NCBI GenBank assembly: GCA_022827325.1
Contig: JAJDTE010000142.1
Span: forward strand, 1-11,699
Direction of reading: 5' to 3'
DNA: 11,699 nt
DNA from: VYFG01 sp022827325
Lineage (GTDB): Bacteria > Pseudomonadota > Gammaproteobacteria > Arenicellales > Poriferihabitantaceae
Made by a program: the position numbers and the translations under genes. The notes beneath the pieces were generated by a model. The model was not told the DNA's origin and ran no database searches. It was given only the letters and a program-made list of their open reading frames with translations. This document shows, piece after piece, positions 1 to 8,002 of this stretch. How positions within the stretch are numbered: position 1 is the stretch's first letter; the number at the start of each line of letters is the position of its first letter.

Positions 1-1
1 C

Positions 2-907
2 GTGACGCTCGTCAATCACTACTACGACCTGGTTACCGATTTCTACGAGTTCGGCTGGGGCCGGTCGTTTCACTTCGCACCCCGGCGGCGGGGCGAGAGC
101 TTCCAGGCGTCGCTTCTCAGGCACCAAATGTTTCTGGCTGAGCGGTTGTCCCTTGGGCCGGGGATGCAGGTGCTTGACGTGGGTTGCGGGGTCGGTGGGC
201 CGATGTACAACCTGGCCCGACATTCCGGGGCCGAATTTGTCGGCATCAACAATAACGCCTACCAGATCGAGCGCGCCCGATTTCATACCCGGGATATCCA
301 GTCATTGTGCAGTTTCATCCACGGCGACTACATGCGGATTCCCGAAGATGACAACCGCTATGATTGCGCCATTGCCATCGAGTCCATGCCCCACGCGCCG
401 GACAAGACAGCCGCATTCCGGGAAATCTTCCGCGTGCTGCGCCCGGGAGCCTGCTTCGCGGCCTACGAGTGGTGCCTTACGGAATTCCATGACCCGCGGA
501 ACGAGGAGCATCTGCGGATCAAGAAGGAAATTGAAACGGGAAACGCGCTGCCGGATATCGCCGACACGTCGGAAGTCTGCGATGCGCTCCGCGCGGCCGG
601 TTTCGATCTCCTGGAAAGTTGCGATCTTGCCACCGAATCGGACCCGGAAACGCCCTGGTACCGGGCATTGCAGGGCCGTGATTTCAGTATTGCAAGCATT
701 CCGCGCACACCGGCGGGCCGTTTCCTGACGAATCTCACGTTGCGGGCCGCGGAGAGGGTGCGGCTGGTTCCGAAAGGCACCGCCGAGGTCAGCACGATTC
801 TAAACAGGGGAGCGGACTCCCTGGTCGAAGGCGGCGTGTCCGGAATTTTCACGCCCATGTTTTTCTTCCTGGCCCGCAAACCCGGCGCCCGGGAGACCGA
901 CGAATAG
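2..907 (+). CDS. Sterol C-24 methyltransferase (Erg6/SMT family), 5' end probably cut by the window edge
   Basis: Predicted to transfer a methyl group from S-adenosylmethionine to C-24 of a delta-24 sterol side chain. Seen: 301 visible residues. SMT region I (YEFGWG at 15-20, then SFHF and GESF) binds sterol in this family. The SAM motif VLDVGCGVGG is at 57-66, NNNAYQI at 83-89, region III reads IESMPHAP at 126-133, region IV is YEWCLT at 155-160, and FTPMFFFLARKP at 283-294 is the typical C-terminal sterol-methyltransferase ending. Yeast Erg6 aligns by eye across the whole length, so this is not a generic class I methyltransferase. Eukaryotic members carry about 60-70 more residues at the N-terminus; a GTG lies at base 2, but the true start may be upstream of the window. 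Region III usually reads IEATCHAP; here TC is MP. The gene converges on the sterol operon with a 34-bp gap, so it needs its own promoter. Whether it adds one or two methyls cannot be told. Confidence 0.92.
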   Translation: MTLVNHYYDLVTDFYEFGWGRSFHFAPRRRGESFQASLLRHQMFLAERLSLGPGMQVLDVGCGVGGPMYNLARHSGAEFVGINNNAYQIERARFHTRDIQSLCSFIHGDYMRIPEDDNRYDCAIAIESMPHAPDKTAAFREIFRVLRPGACFAAYEWCLTEFHDPRNEEHLRIKKEIETGNALPDIADTSEVCDALRAAGFDLLESCDLATESDPETPWYRALQGRDFSIASIPRTPAGRFLTNLTLRAAERVRLVPKGTAEVSTILNRGADSLVEGGVSGIFTPMFFFLARKPGARETDE

Positions 908-914
908 GGGAACT

Positions 915-942
915 GCGCCCGGCCCGGAAATTCGTCCGGCGC
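915..942. terminator. Weak GC-rich hairpin between convergent genes
   Basis: Bases 915-922 (GCGCCCGG) can pair with 936-942 (CCGGCGC) with one bulged base, around a 13-nt loop. It lies in the 34-bp gap between two convergent stop codons, where a bidirectional terminator is expected. No T-run follows on either strand, so this is a candidate only. Confidence 0.2.
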
Positions 943-3900
943 TATTTGGAAAGAGGCATAGCCGCGGCTGCCCCCGGAAGTACAGCCCGGCCCCTGTGGT
1001 GCTCCGTGGAATCTTCCTCCCTTGGGTATTTCGTGCCGGCGTCCGCAATGGCGGGAGTCGTCAGTTCCAGCCTGGCCCGGCGACGCCGCTCATAGAGACC
1101 GAGCGCATGCAGGGGGAAGTACTGCCGGTACAGCACATAATCCAGCAGGGCCGTGCGAAAGAAGACTCCGGCCATGTCCTGCCTTGGCCAGGATCCGTCC
1201 GCATTCTGTGCGCCGAGCAAAAACCGCGCACCCTTCGAAATCGCGTTCCAGTTCGAGTCCCCCGCCTCCAGGAGCGCGATCATGGCCCACGCCGTCTGGA
1301 TGATCTGGCTTTCCCCGTGGGCGACGTACCGGCCGGACAGGCAGCCGCTGTGATGCTCGCCCCATCCGCCATCGCCGAGCTGGCGATCAAGCAGCCACCG
1401 GCAGGCCATGCGCAATGCCGGGTCACCGGGACGGGCTCCGGCGGCAAGCAGGCCCCGGATCCCGAAAAACGTGCCATAGATGAACTGGACGCCCCACACG
1501 CCGCGCCAGGACCCGTCGCATGCCTGGGACCGGCGAAGCCAGTCGTCCGCACGCGTGATCGCCTTGGTAACCGACTGATCGGCGATATCCGGGAAATGCC
1601 GCCGGCAGGCGGCGAAGGCCGCCAGGCAGGAGGCGGTGCACTCGACATAGGAATTCTCGGTCATCGAGTCGCCAAACATTTCGGCCGGGTTCAGCCATTC
1701 GAGGCCGAGCACGGAGCGCCGCGCCTCGTAGCTGCCAAAACCGCCATCACGGTTTTGACCACGCAACATGAATCGAACCGCATCGCCGAGCATCGCGGCA
1801 TCCGCGTCCTCGCCCTGGACCGCGGTCAACCCGAGCACCGCTTCCGCGGTACAGTCCGTCACGGGCCAGCCATGCCAACCCCCGGCAAAACACCAGCCGC
1901 CCTTGGGGTCGTTCCGATACGCTTCGCGAAACCCTTCGAAGCTTGTACGGATCTGCTGCCGGCGAAGGAAGTCGGCTCCGGCTGACATGGCGCTTTCCAC
2001 GCCATCGATTTCGGGTACGGCAGCCAGCGCCTGAAGGGCGAAGCCCGTATCCCACGAGGCGCTTCTCGCACCGGTGACCCGCGCTCCTTCTTCCTCGTCT
2101 TCCCAGATCCAGCCATCCAGCCGCTCCAGCGCCCGGCGGCAGTCGGCATCGACCGGATCACGTAACCACAGGGCAAGGATATTGAGGATTCCGCTGACCG
2201 GGGAGATGCTCGTGTGGTCGGTGGTCTGCAACTCCCATTTGATTAGCCGGTTGATCGAATCCAGACACCGGTTACGCAGGCGTTTGCCGTGGTACCGTTC
2301 ATACACCCTTGCAAACCCGTATCCGGCCCGCAGCCACATGCCGGGACGAGCGTAGAGGTCACCGCCCCGCAAGCGGCTGCCGGCCGCGGAGAAAACGACT
2401 TTCGCATATCCCTGGGGGAAGAGCTCCTCCCTCAACGACGCGATCACGGGGGTCACGGGTGCCTGGAACCGTTGCGGATAGATCGCCGACATCGCCATGT
2501 AGATGAGCCGGGTATGGCAGTACCAGTTCGAGGGATGGATCGCGACCCATCGCGGCAATGCCCACAACTCTGGAAGTATGGCGTTGACACCGCGCCAGTC
2601 ATAAAGGTTGAGCAGCGCCAGCCAGAACTTTCCCCAACTCGGAATTCCGAGAACCCCCTCTGCCTGCAGGAATCGAAGAGCCGGCCCAAGCATCGGATCG
2701 TTTCGCCGGATTCCGAGCAGTCTGGCCGCGACGTAAACCAGCGTGGTGACGAACAGATGGGGTTGCGAGTGTTCATGCATGCCCCACACGCCGCTCTCAA
2801 GGCGGGTTTGTTCGAATGAGCGCAGCACGCGCCGTCGCCGATCTGGCTCAAGCGGCCTTTCGATGATGTGGTGCAGCAGCACGTATTGCGCCGTGAGCAT
2901 GGGACACCAGACCATCTCCCCTTCCCAGTCCCCGTCCTCACGCTGCAGATCCAGCAGGCGCGCGGTTGCACTCCGTAATGCCGGACAGGCATCAATTGAG
3001 GCACTCTCCTTCGGGCGGCCTGGTTGGGCTCCACGGACTTTCGGTGGCATGGAGATCTGGAACACGCCAGCCAATGAACCCCAGGTTCGACCGTCTAATT
3101 CCCCGGTCCCGTTTCTCGCCCTGTACAGTTGCCAAATACTGCGCAAGAGCCATCCGATACGGACAGCAAGCGCATGATTGATGTCCCGGGCCCTGCGCCA
3201 GGCAAGCCGGTCAGCGGATCGCGGAATCTGGGCGGAAACCGCGCGGGCCACCGTCCCGAAGAATGCGATGCCCATACGGACCGCGGAGGTGTCTTCACAG
3301 GCGAGCAACCGCACGGTCCGGTCGCGGTATGCGGAATTTGCCCGGGCGCTGCGGTAAATCGCGTGCCTGATCGCCACCGCCTCGAGCCGATGATCGGCAA
3401 AGACCTCGTAGAGGCCCATGGCGAGAAACGCCGACGTCCGGGTCGCCCGGAATCGACTGGTGGTAAATTCGTGAAAATTCCCGCTCTCGGCCAGCGAAAG
3501 CGCATCGCCGAAGCCGAAGGTCATGCCCATCGCCGTCATCGGATGATAGTGCCCGGCAGCATCGCCAATCAGCACTCGATGCGGACTCCCGTAGGTGACA
3601 TGCGGCCTCAACTTGTTTGCCGCAACCTGGAATTGCCTCACCCGCAGGGCCTCCACGAATGCGGGTTGAAGCGTATCCGGCAACAAATCGGTGTACGAGT
3701 CCAGCAAAAAGCCGATCCGGTCCCTGGGCGTTGTGTGGTCCAGCGGCACATCGACGATCAGCCGGACATGGTGTTCTCCCAGGCGGTAGATCAGAATCGG
3801 ACCCGGACCGCCGAGCAGCACATGGCCATAGCCTTCGAGCGGCAGCCTCACCCCGTTCAGCACGACCCCAACCGTCTGCGAGCAGATTACCGGGCTGATC

Positions 3901-4400
3901 GACAGCCCCAGCGATTTGCGGACGACGGAAGCCTGGCCGTCGGCACCGATGATCCGGGGGGCTGTCAGGGTTTCATCACTGCCGCTGCGTGAATAAACGA
4001 CCTGCCCGTCTTCGACCGTGTGCACACGGGCCTGAAGAAGCAGTTCAACATCGGGTTCGTTCCTGACGGCCTCGCGCAGGCTGGAGACGAGAGCGACGTG
4101 CTCGCAGGTCAAGCCGCGGGATCCGCCCGGATAGGGAAAGACGATCGGTTCCGTGCGGTCTTCCGGAAATACCGCAAATCCCCTGCCCATGGGATCCCGG
4201 GTCTGCACATCAATTTCAATCCCGAGGTCGCGCAATATTCTCACGGCGGGCGGATGCAGCCATTCACCCGCCAGTCTCTGGGCGGCCTTGGGGTTCGCTT
4301 CCAGCAAGGCCACCCTGGCGCCCTTTCGCGCATGGGCAAGCGCACACAAACTGCCGACCGGCCCCGCTCCGACAATGGCAACGTCGTAGCTCCGGGTCAT
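942..4400 (-). CDS. Squalene epoxidase-oxidosqualene cyclase fusion protein
   Basis: One uninterrupted 1152-residue frame holds two consecutive sterol enzymes. Residues ~1-395 are an FAD monooxygenase of squalene-epoxidase type: VGAGPVG (10-16), ribose-binding Glu34, the epoxidase-like RLAGEWLHPP (42-51), GADG (152-155), and GDAAGHYHPMTAMGMT (279-294), equivalent to the eukaryotic GDALNMRHPLTGGGMT. Residues ~396-467 are a basic, partly amphipathic linker. Residues ~468-1115 are an oxidosqualene cyclase: QW-type repeats, IPSWGKFWLA (586-595), WYCHTR with His629 (human His232 position), and VTDCTAE (847-853) with catalytic Asp849. The DCTAE form, rather than DxDD, marks an oxidosqualene cyclase and not a hopene cyclase. 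The start at 4400 was chosen because its ATG overlaps the CYP51 stop (ATGA). A GTG at 4457 with AAGGA nearby would add 19 residues. An internal ATG at 3050 (residue 451) lacks a good ribosome site but could give a free cyclase. In other sterol bacteria, as I recall, these are separate adjacent genes. Confidence 0.9.
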   Translation of the reverse strand: MTRSYDVAIVGAGPVGSLCALAHARKGARVALLEANPKAAQRLAGEWLHPPAVRILRDLGIEIDVQTRDPMGRGFAVFPEDRTEPIVFPYPGGSRGLTCEHVALVSSLREAVRNEPDVELLLQARVHTVEDGQVVYSRSGSDETLTAPRIIGADGQASVVRKSLGLSISPVICSQTVGVVLNGVRLPLEGYGHVLLGGPGPILIYRLGEHHVRLIVDVPLDHTTPRDRIGFLLDSYTDLLPDTLQPAFVEALRVRQFQVAANKLRPHVTYGSPHRVLIGDAAGHYHPMTAMGMTFGFGDALSLAESGNFHEFTTSRFRATRTSAFLAMGLYEVFADHRLEAVAIRHAIYRSARANSAYRDRTVRLLACEDTSAVRMGIAFFGTVARAVSAQIPRSADRLAWRRARDINHALAVRIGWLLRSIWQLYRARNGTGELDGRTWGSLAGVFQISMPPKVRGAQPGRPKESASIDACPALRSATARLLDLQREDGDWEGEMVWCPMLTAQYVLLHHIIERPLEPDRRRRVLRSFEQTRLESGVWGMHEHSQPHLFVTTLVYVAARLLGIRRNDPMLGPALRFLQAEGVLGIPSWGKFWLALLNLYDWRGVNAILPELWALPRWVAIHPSNWYCHTRLIYMAMSAIYPQRFQAPVTPVIASLREELFPQGYAKVVFSAAGSRLRGGDLYARPGMWLRAGYGFARVYERYHGKRLRNRCLDSINRLIKWELQTTDHTSISPVSGILNILALWLRDPVDADCRRALERLDGWIWEDEEEGARVTGARSASWDTGFALQALAAVPEIDGVESAMSAGADFLRRQQIRTSFEGFREAYRNDPKGGWCFAGGWHGWPVTDCTAEAVLGLTAVQGEDADAAMLGDAVRFMLRGQNRDGGFGSYEARRSVLGLEWLNPAEMFGDSMTENSYVECTASCLAAFAACRRHFPDIADQSVTKAITRADDWLRRSQACDGSWRGVWGVQFIYGTFFGIRGLLAAGARPGDPALRMACRWLLDRQLGDGGWGEHHSGCLSGRYVAHGESQIIQTAWAMIALLEAGDSNWNAISKGARFLLGAQNADGSWPRQDMAGVFFRTALLDYVLYRQYFPLHALGLYERRRRARLELTTPAIADAGTKYPREEDSTEHHRGRAVLPGAAAAMPLSK

Positions 4401-5818
4401 GAGGCCGTTCTTCGAAAAACGCCTGTTGGCGAGCGCTGGCGGTACCGGAGTCTGCACGGTTCCTTTGGGCCGGTCACCCAGCTACCGTAGTTCGGGGCGG
4501 GAAATGCGGTGTCGATCTGAAAATCGAACCGGTCGAGCAGCACGGTCCAGATCGCCTTCAGCTGCAGATAGGCAAAATTTTTCCCCATGCACCGGTGTTT
4601 GCCGCCGCCGAATCCGATCAGGGCATAGTGGTGCTGCTTGTCCTCGCTGGCGGGTGGAGCGAACCGTTCCGGATTGAACCGTTCCGGGTCGTCGAATATG
4701 TGCGGCAACCGGTGGGAGACCGCAGGCGATACCATGGCCAGGGCCCCGGCCGGCACCGTATAGCCTCCGTATTCCAAGGGTTTGAGCACCTTGCGGATCA
4801 GCATGATCAGCGGTGGGTGCAGCCGCTCGCACTCGCGTACGGCGTGTTCCAGAGCCACTTGCCGCTTGAGGCTCGCCAGGCTCATGGAGTCTGTTTCGGA
4901 ATAGACTTCCCCGATCTCGTCCCTTACCCGTGCCAGGTATGCGGGTTCCCTGAACAGTTCCAGTGCGGTCCAGGTTGCGAGCACAGCACTCGTGTGCTGG
5001 CCTGCGAACAGCACCGTCAGCAGGATGCCGGTGATCTCATCGTCGCTCAACGCCCTGCCGTCCTTGTAGCGGGCGTGCATGAGGGTCTGCATGAAGTCAT
5101 CGGCCTCGGATCCGGAGCGCCGGCGTTCGGCCATTACCCCGCTGAAGAGTTCGGCCACTTTCTGCCGGGCCCGGTCACGGGAACGGTGCGCGGGGGTTGG
5201 CAGCCTGGGGAGAAAGAAACCCAGTGTGTTGATGCCGTTTTGCAGTTCGTGATAGGCATCGGCAAAATCCGAGTCCACCCGTTCCCGGACTTCCTCTCCG
5301 ATGAGGCACCGGCTGGCGATCTTGACGGTGAGTTCATTCATCGCGCTCGGCAGATCGACAACGCCGTGTTCACCCAGGTTGTCGGCGAACCGGGCGCTCT
5401 CCTCGAACATGATCCGGGCAAACCTGCGCATTGCGGATTCGCGCAGCGCCGGATACAGGAAACCCAGTTGCTCGGCCATGAGTTCTGGAGTGACGTCGTA
5501 AGCCACGCCGCGCCCAAAGATGGGGACCGTAAACTGGTAGACGTCCTTGGCGTTCAGCTGATCCTCGGGTGCCCTGAAATAGCAGTCGTGGGCTTCGGGA
5601 CCGGTGAACAGGACAAAATCGCGGGGACCGATCCGAAACCGGAACAGTTCTCCCTGTTCCTGCCAGCCACGACCCAGAAGAGAGACCGGATCTTTCAGAA
5701 AATCCGGCAGATGGCCGATCAGCGGCCAGCCACCCGCGAGCTCAGGAACAGTATTTCCCGGCTGTGGCGGGAGTCCTGTCGAACCCGGTGCTGTCACGGT
5801 GTGAGATTGCTGTGCCAC
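4397..5818 (-). CDS. cyp51: CYP51 sterol 14-alpha-demethylase (cytochrome P450)
   Basis: Removes the C-14 methyl of lanosterol-type sterols in three oxidations, leaving a delta-14 bond. From the chosen start it has 473 residues. YQFTVPIFGRGVAYDV (94-109) is the CYP51 substrate-recognition region, and the I-helix AGQHTS (272-277) is the CYP51-specific form. ECER (329-332) is the ExxR motif, PERF (378-381) follows, and FGGGKHRCMG has haem Cys410. There is no transmembrane anchor and, unlike the Methylococcus enzyme, no C-terminal ferredoxin domain, so the electron donor must be separate. Start: GTG at 5818, 10 nt after the reductase stop, with an AGGG 8 nt upstream; a GTG at 5797 is the alternative. 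The frame stays open upstream to 5986, but that part is cysteine-rich, overlaps the reductase gene and is not P450-like. The stop overlaps the next start as ATGA, so translation of the epoxidase-cyclase is probably coupled to it. Confidence 0.93.
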   Translation of the reverse strand: MAQQSHTVTAPGSTGLPPQPGNTVPELAGGWPLIGHLPDFLKDPVSLLGRGWQEQGELFRFRIGPRDFVLFTGPEAHDCYFRAPEDQLNAKDVYQFTVPIFGRGVAYDVTPELMAEQLGFLYPALRESAMRRFARIMFEESARFADNLGEHGVVDLPSAMNELTVKIASRCLIGEEVRERVDSDFADAYHELQNGINTLGFFLPRLPTPAHRSRDRARQKVAELFSGVMAERRRSGSEADDFMQTLMHARYKDGRALSDDEITGILLTVLFAGQHTSAVLATWTALELFREPAYLARVRDEIGEVYSETDSMSLASLKRQVALEHAVRECERLHPPLIMLIRKVLKPLEYGGYTVPAGALAMVSPAVSHRLPHIFDDPERFNPERFAPPASEDKQHHYALIGFGGGKHRCMGKNFAYLQLKAIWTVLLDRFDFQIDTAFPAPNYGSWVTGPKEPCRLRYRQRSPTGVFRRTAS

Positions 5819-5828
5819 CCCCTTGACC

Positions 5829-6920
5829 CTAATAGATGAAAGGCAACATCGAATAACGAACCTTTTGTGTGTAACGTTCCCACAGTTCGCCGTATTTTGC
5901 GCGGCAACGTCGATCATCCCGCCTGGAGCGATGCCACAGCAGGCTCGCCAGCCACGCGGGCAGCACATAGGGTACCCAGGATGCAAACCCGGTCGTCAGG
6001 GCAAACGAAAGGTATACGCAGATCTCTCCGGTGTAGTTGAGGTGCCGTCCCACGCCCCAAAAGCCGGAGACCAGCAAGCGCCCGTCCAGGGTTTGGGGGG
6101 GCCGCCCCCAGATCGTTGCGCCGGGGTCACTCTTGAAACGGTGTTTTTGCTGGTTGGCGCCGCGAAAGAGCCAGAATCCGAAAACAAACAGCAGGACAAT
6201 CAGTGCGGCGGCAACTGCGGACAGCGGCTCCGTTGCATGGACAAGCCACCATCCGGGCAGGCAATAGAAAAATGGCACCAGCACATAGTCTCCCCAAACC
6301 AGCATCCAACCGAAGCGCTCGCTGACGATGTCCCAGGTGTGGATCATCCCGTCTTCGAACTGGAAATAGTTGAGCACGTACAGGAACGTGAATATCTGGT
6401 AGAGCGTCATGGCCAGTGTCAGCTCGCCATAGGCTTCGTACTGGACTACGGCGAATGACGCATTGAACAGCGCCAGACCGATCAGGGAGGGGCGGTAGCT
6501 GAAAAACTTCAGATCCACCCCGAGCAAGGACGGATTGAGCTCCACGCCGAAGAAGTAGCCCCGCAATATTCCCCCGGGAACGCCCCGGGTCCGGACGCCT
6601 CGCCAGCAAAGCCACCCGGAAAACACGAACGCGAACACGTTCGCCACCACGAACAGTTCGGCAAAGTGCGTGTACAGCGCCGAAAGGGAAAACCAGCCGA
6701 AGACCTGGGCGATCAATCCGATGGCCGCGGTCAGCAGGAACAGGGCCAGTCCATTGAGCTTGTAGGTGATTGACTTCCCTTCCAGTATCGACCCTTCCAC
6801 CCGGCGTCCCGTCAGGAGAATCGAACCCGCGAACAATACGCCAACAAACACCAGCAGCATGACTGCGGCCTCGAGCAGGCCGGCGCCCGACAGCGTGAAT
6901 TGTGACCCGGAGGACGACAT
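5829..6920 (-). CDS. Sterol C-14 reductase (ERG24/DHCR7 family), membrane protein
   Basis: Predicted to reduce, with NADPH, the delta-14 double bond left by CYP51. The 363 residues are very hydrophobic, with roughly nine or ten membrane segments. Family landmarks: ITYKLNGL (51-58), ELNPSLLGVDLKFF (127-140), RPSLIG (143-148), the FGWMLVWGDYVLVPF run (203-217), SGFWGVGRHLNYTGE (285-299), and the C-terminal signature HRSRRDDRRCRAKYG (330-344) ending in LPFIY. The last two are the ERG4/ERG24 family signatures that line the NADPH site. Length fits bacterial members; there is no Tudor domain as in lamin B receptor. Start: ATG at 6920, overlapping the SdmA stop as TGATG; the upstream in-frame 48 codons are low-complexity and lie inside sdmA. 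A delta-7 or delta-24(28) reductase is possible because the family is one fold with several activities. I prefer C-14 because the gene sits directly upstream of CYP51. Confidence 0.87.
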   Translation of the reverse strand: MSSSGSQFTLSGAGLLEAAVMLLVFVGVLFAGSILLTGRRVEGSILEGKSITYKLNGLALFLLTAAIGLIAQVFGWFSLSALYTHFAELFVVANVFAFVFSGWLCWRGVRTRGVPGGILRGYFFGVELNPSLLGVDLKFFSYRPSLIGLALFNASFAVVQYEAYGELTLAMTLYQIFTFLYVLNYFQFEDGMIHTWDIVSERFGWMLVWGDYVLVPFFYCLPGWWLVHATEPLSAVAAALIVLLFVFGFWLFRGANQQKHRFKSDPGATIWGRPPQTLDGRLLVSGFWGVGRHLNYTGEICVYLSFALTTGFASWVPYVLPAWLASLLWHRSRRDDRRCRAKYGELWERYTQKVRYSMLPFIY

Positions 6921-8002
6921 CACCTCATATCTTCCTCCCGCGCCAGGTACTCCCGCCACTTGCGCACTGTTACGTTCTGGAATGCCTTTACCACCGGATT
7001 GAACTCGATCGGGCGGGCATCCCAGTATCTCTCGTAACCCAGCTGTTCCGCCTCGACGGCACACCGGTCCTGGTCAAGCAATGGGCCTATGAGCATGCGA
7101 TTCGAGATCTTCATGACAGTGGTCATCATGAATCGGGGTATTCGTACCGGCAGAAAAGGGATCTTCAGCGACTTGAAATAGAACAGGAAGAATACCCGGG
7201 TGGTGCGTTCGTCGATGGGCAGCACAAACAGCCAGTGCTTGATTGCATCATCGGTGTTCGACCATTGATACGGATATTGATAGCAAAGATCCATGTGGTT
7301 GGTGTTCAACTTCTTGTGATCGACGAACCGCCTGGAGATGGGTCCGCGTCCGACCTCCGTATCATAGGAAAGATGCACGTCGTCGCCGATTGTCTCGCAA
7401 CTGGTAAGCGTCGCGCCGTCAAAGGGCCGATATCGTCGGTGCAGATGGGCGTGAGTGAAGTCGCTCACGTTGTCGATCACCATCGAATGGTGGGCCGACC
7501 AGGTGAAGGTGAGCGGTACGCAGGCCCACCGCGCCGACCCCTCGAGTTCGGGGATGTCCGGAATCTGGCGATCCTGCGCGCGTTCCGGGTTCCCGGGAAA
7601 CAGCCAGACCAGGCCGTATCGAACCTTCACGGGATAGCTCCTGATGGAGGGCTTCGGGAGACTGCCCCCGGTGCGTACCTGGGGTATGTCTGCACGACGT
7701 CCGTGCTCATCATACTGCCAGCCGTGGTAGGCGCACACGAGCCGGCAACCCTGCACTTCGCCCAGGGACAGCTTGATCTGGCGATGTGCGCAGCGATTCT
7801 CGAGGGCGTGAAACGAGCCATCCGTCGCACGATACAACGCGATGGAACGTTTCCAGAAAATGACCTCGATCACGGTGCCTGGCTTGATCCGGCGCACCTC
7901 TTCCACCGCGTACCAGTAATCAGGATCCAAGCCGGTAGCGCGAACCTGCTGGCGCAGGTTACTGGCCTCCTCGAACGAGGGCGGCGCCGGAACCGCGTTC
8001 AC
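6920..8002 (-). CDS. sdmA: Rieske oxygenase, sterol C-4 demethylation (SdmA-like)
   Basis: Predicted to oxidise a C-4 methyl of the sterol stepwise to a carboxylate, the bacterial replacement for eukaryotic ERG25/SMO. The 360 residues start with an N-terminal Rieske [2Fe-2S] domain: Cys71-x-His73 and Cys90-x2-His93 (CAHR ... CAYHGWQYD). A catalytic domain follows, with a mononuclear-iron motif DNVSDFTHAHLH at 177-188 (Asp181, His184 and His188 as likely residues) and a candidate third ligand at Asp310 or Asp312. Start: GTG at 8002, overlapping the sdmB stop as GTGA, with a strong GGGAGG 6 nt upstream. Rieske oxygenases of this shape also include KshA-like and cholesterol-7-desaturase-like enzymes. 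The sdmA call rests on adjacency to an sdmB-type dehydrogenase and to CYP51 and C-14 reductase genes. No reductase or ferredoxin partner is present in the window. Confidence 0.85.
   Translation of the reverse strand: MNAVPAPPSFEEASNLRQQVRATGLDPDYWYAVEEVRRIKPGTVIEVIFWKRSIALYRATDGSFHALENRCAHRQIKLSLGEVQGCRLVCAYHGWQYDEHGRRADIPQVRTGGSLPKPSIRSYPVKVRYGLVWLFPGNPERAQDRQIPDIPELEGSARWACVPLTFTWSAHHSMVIDNVSDFTHAHLHRRYRPFDGATLTSCETIGDDVHLSYDTEVGRGPISRRFVDHKKLNTNHMDLCYQYPYQWSNTDDAIKHWLFVLPIDERTTRVFFLFYFKSLKIPFLPVRIPRFMMTTVMKISNRMLIGPLLDQDRCAVEAEQLGYERYWDARPIEFNPVVKAFQNVTVRKWREYLAREEDMR

Noticed and set aside
996..1985. Long open frame on the plus strand (329 codons) opposite the cyclase domain
   Set aside because: It is antisense to strongly conserved cyclase motifs, has a Pro/Arg/Gly-biased composition, and is a by-product of G+C-rich coding DNA.
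942..3000. Squalene-hopene cyclase instead of oxidosqualene cyclase
   Set aside because: The acid motif is VTDCTAE, not DxDD, and IPSWGKFWL and CHTR match the oxidosqualene group.
4595..5839. 414-codon plus-strand frame opposite CYP51
   Set aside because: The minus strand has all P450 motifs in place; this frame has no recognisable domain and no ribosome site that I see.
5829..6920. 7-dehydrocholesterol (delta-7) reductase as the first-choice name
   Set aside because: The family signatures are shared, but the pathway needs a C-14 reductase directly after CYP51 and the gene sits between sdmA and CYP51. Kept as an alternative only.
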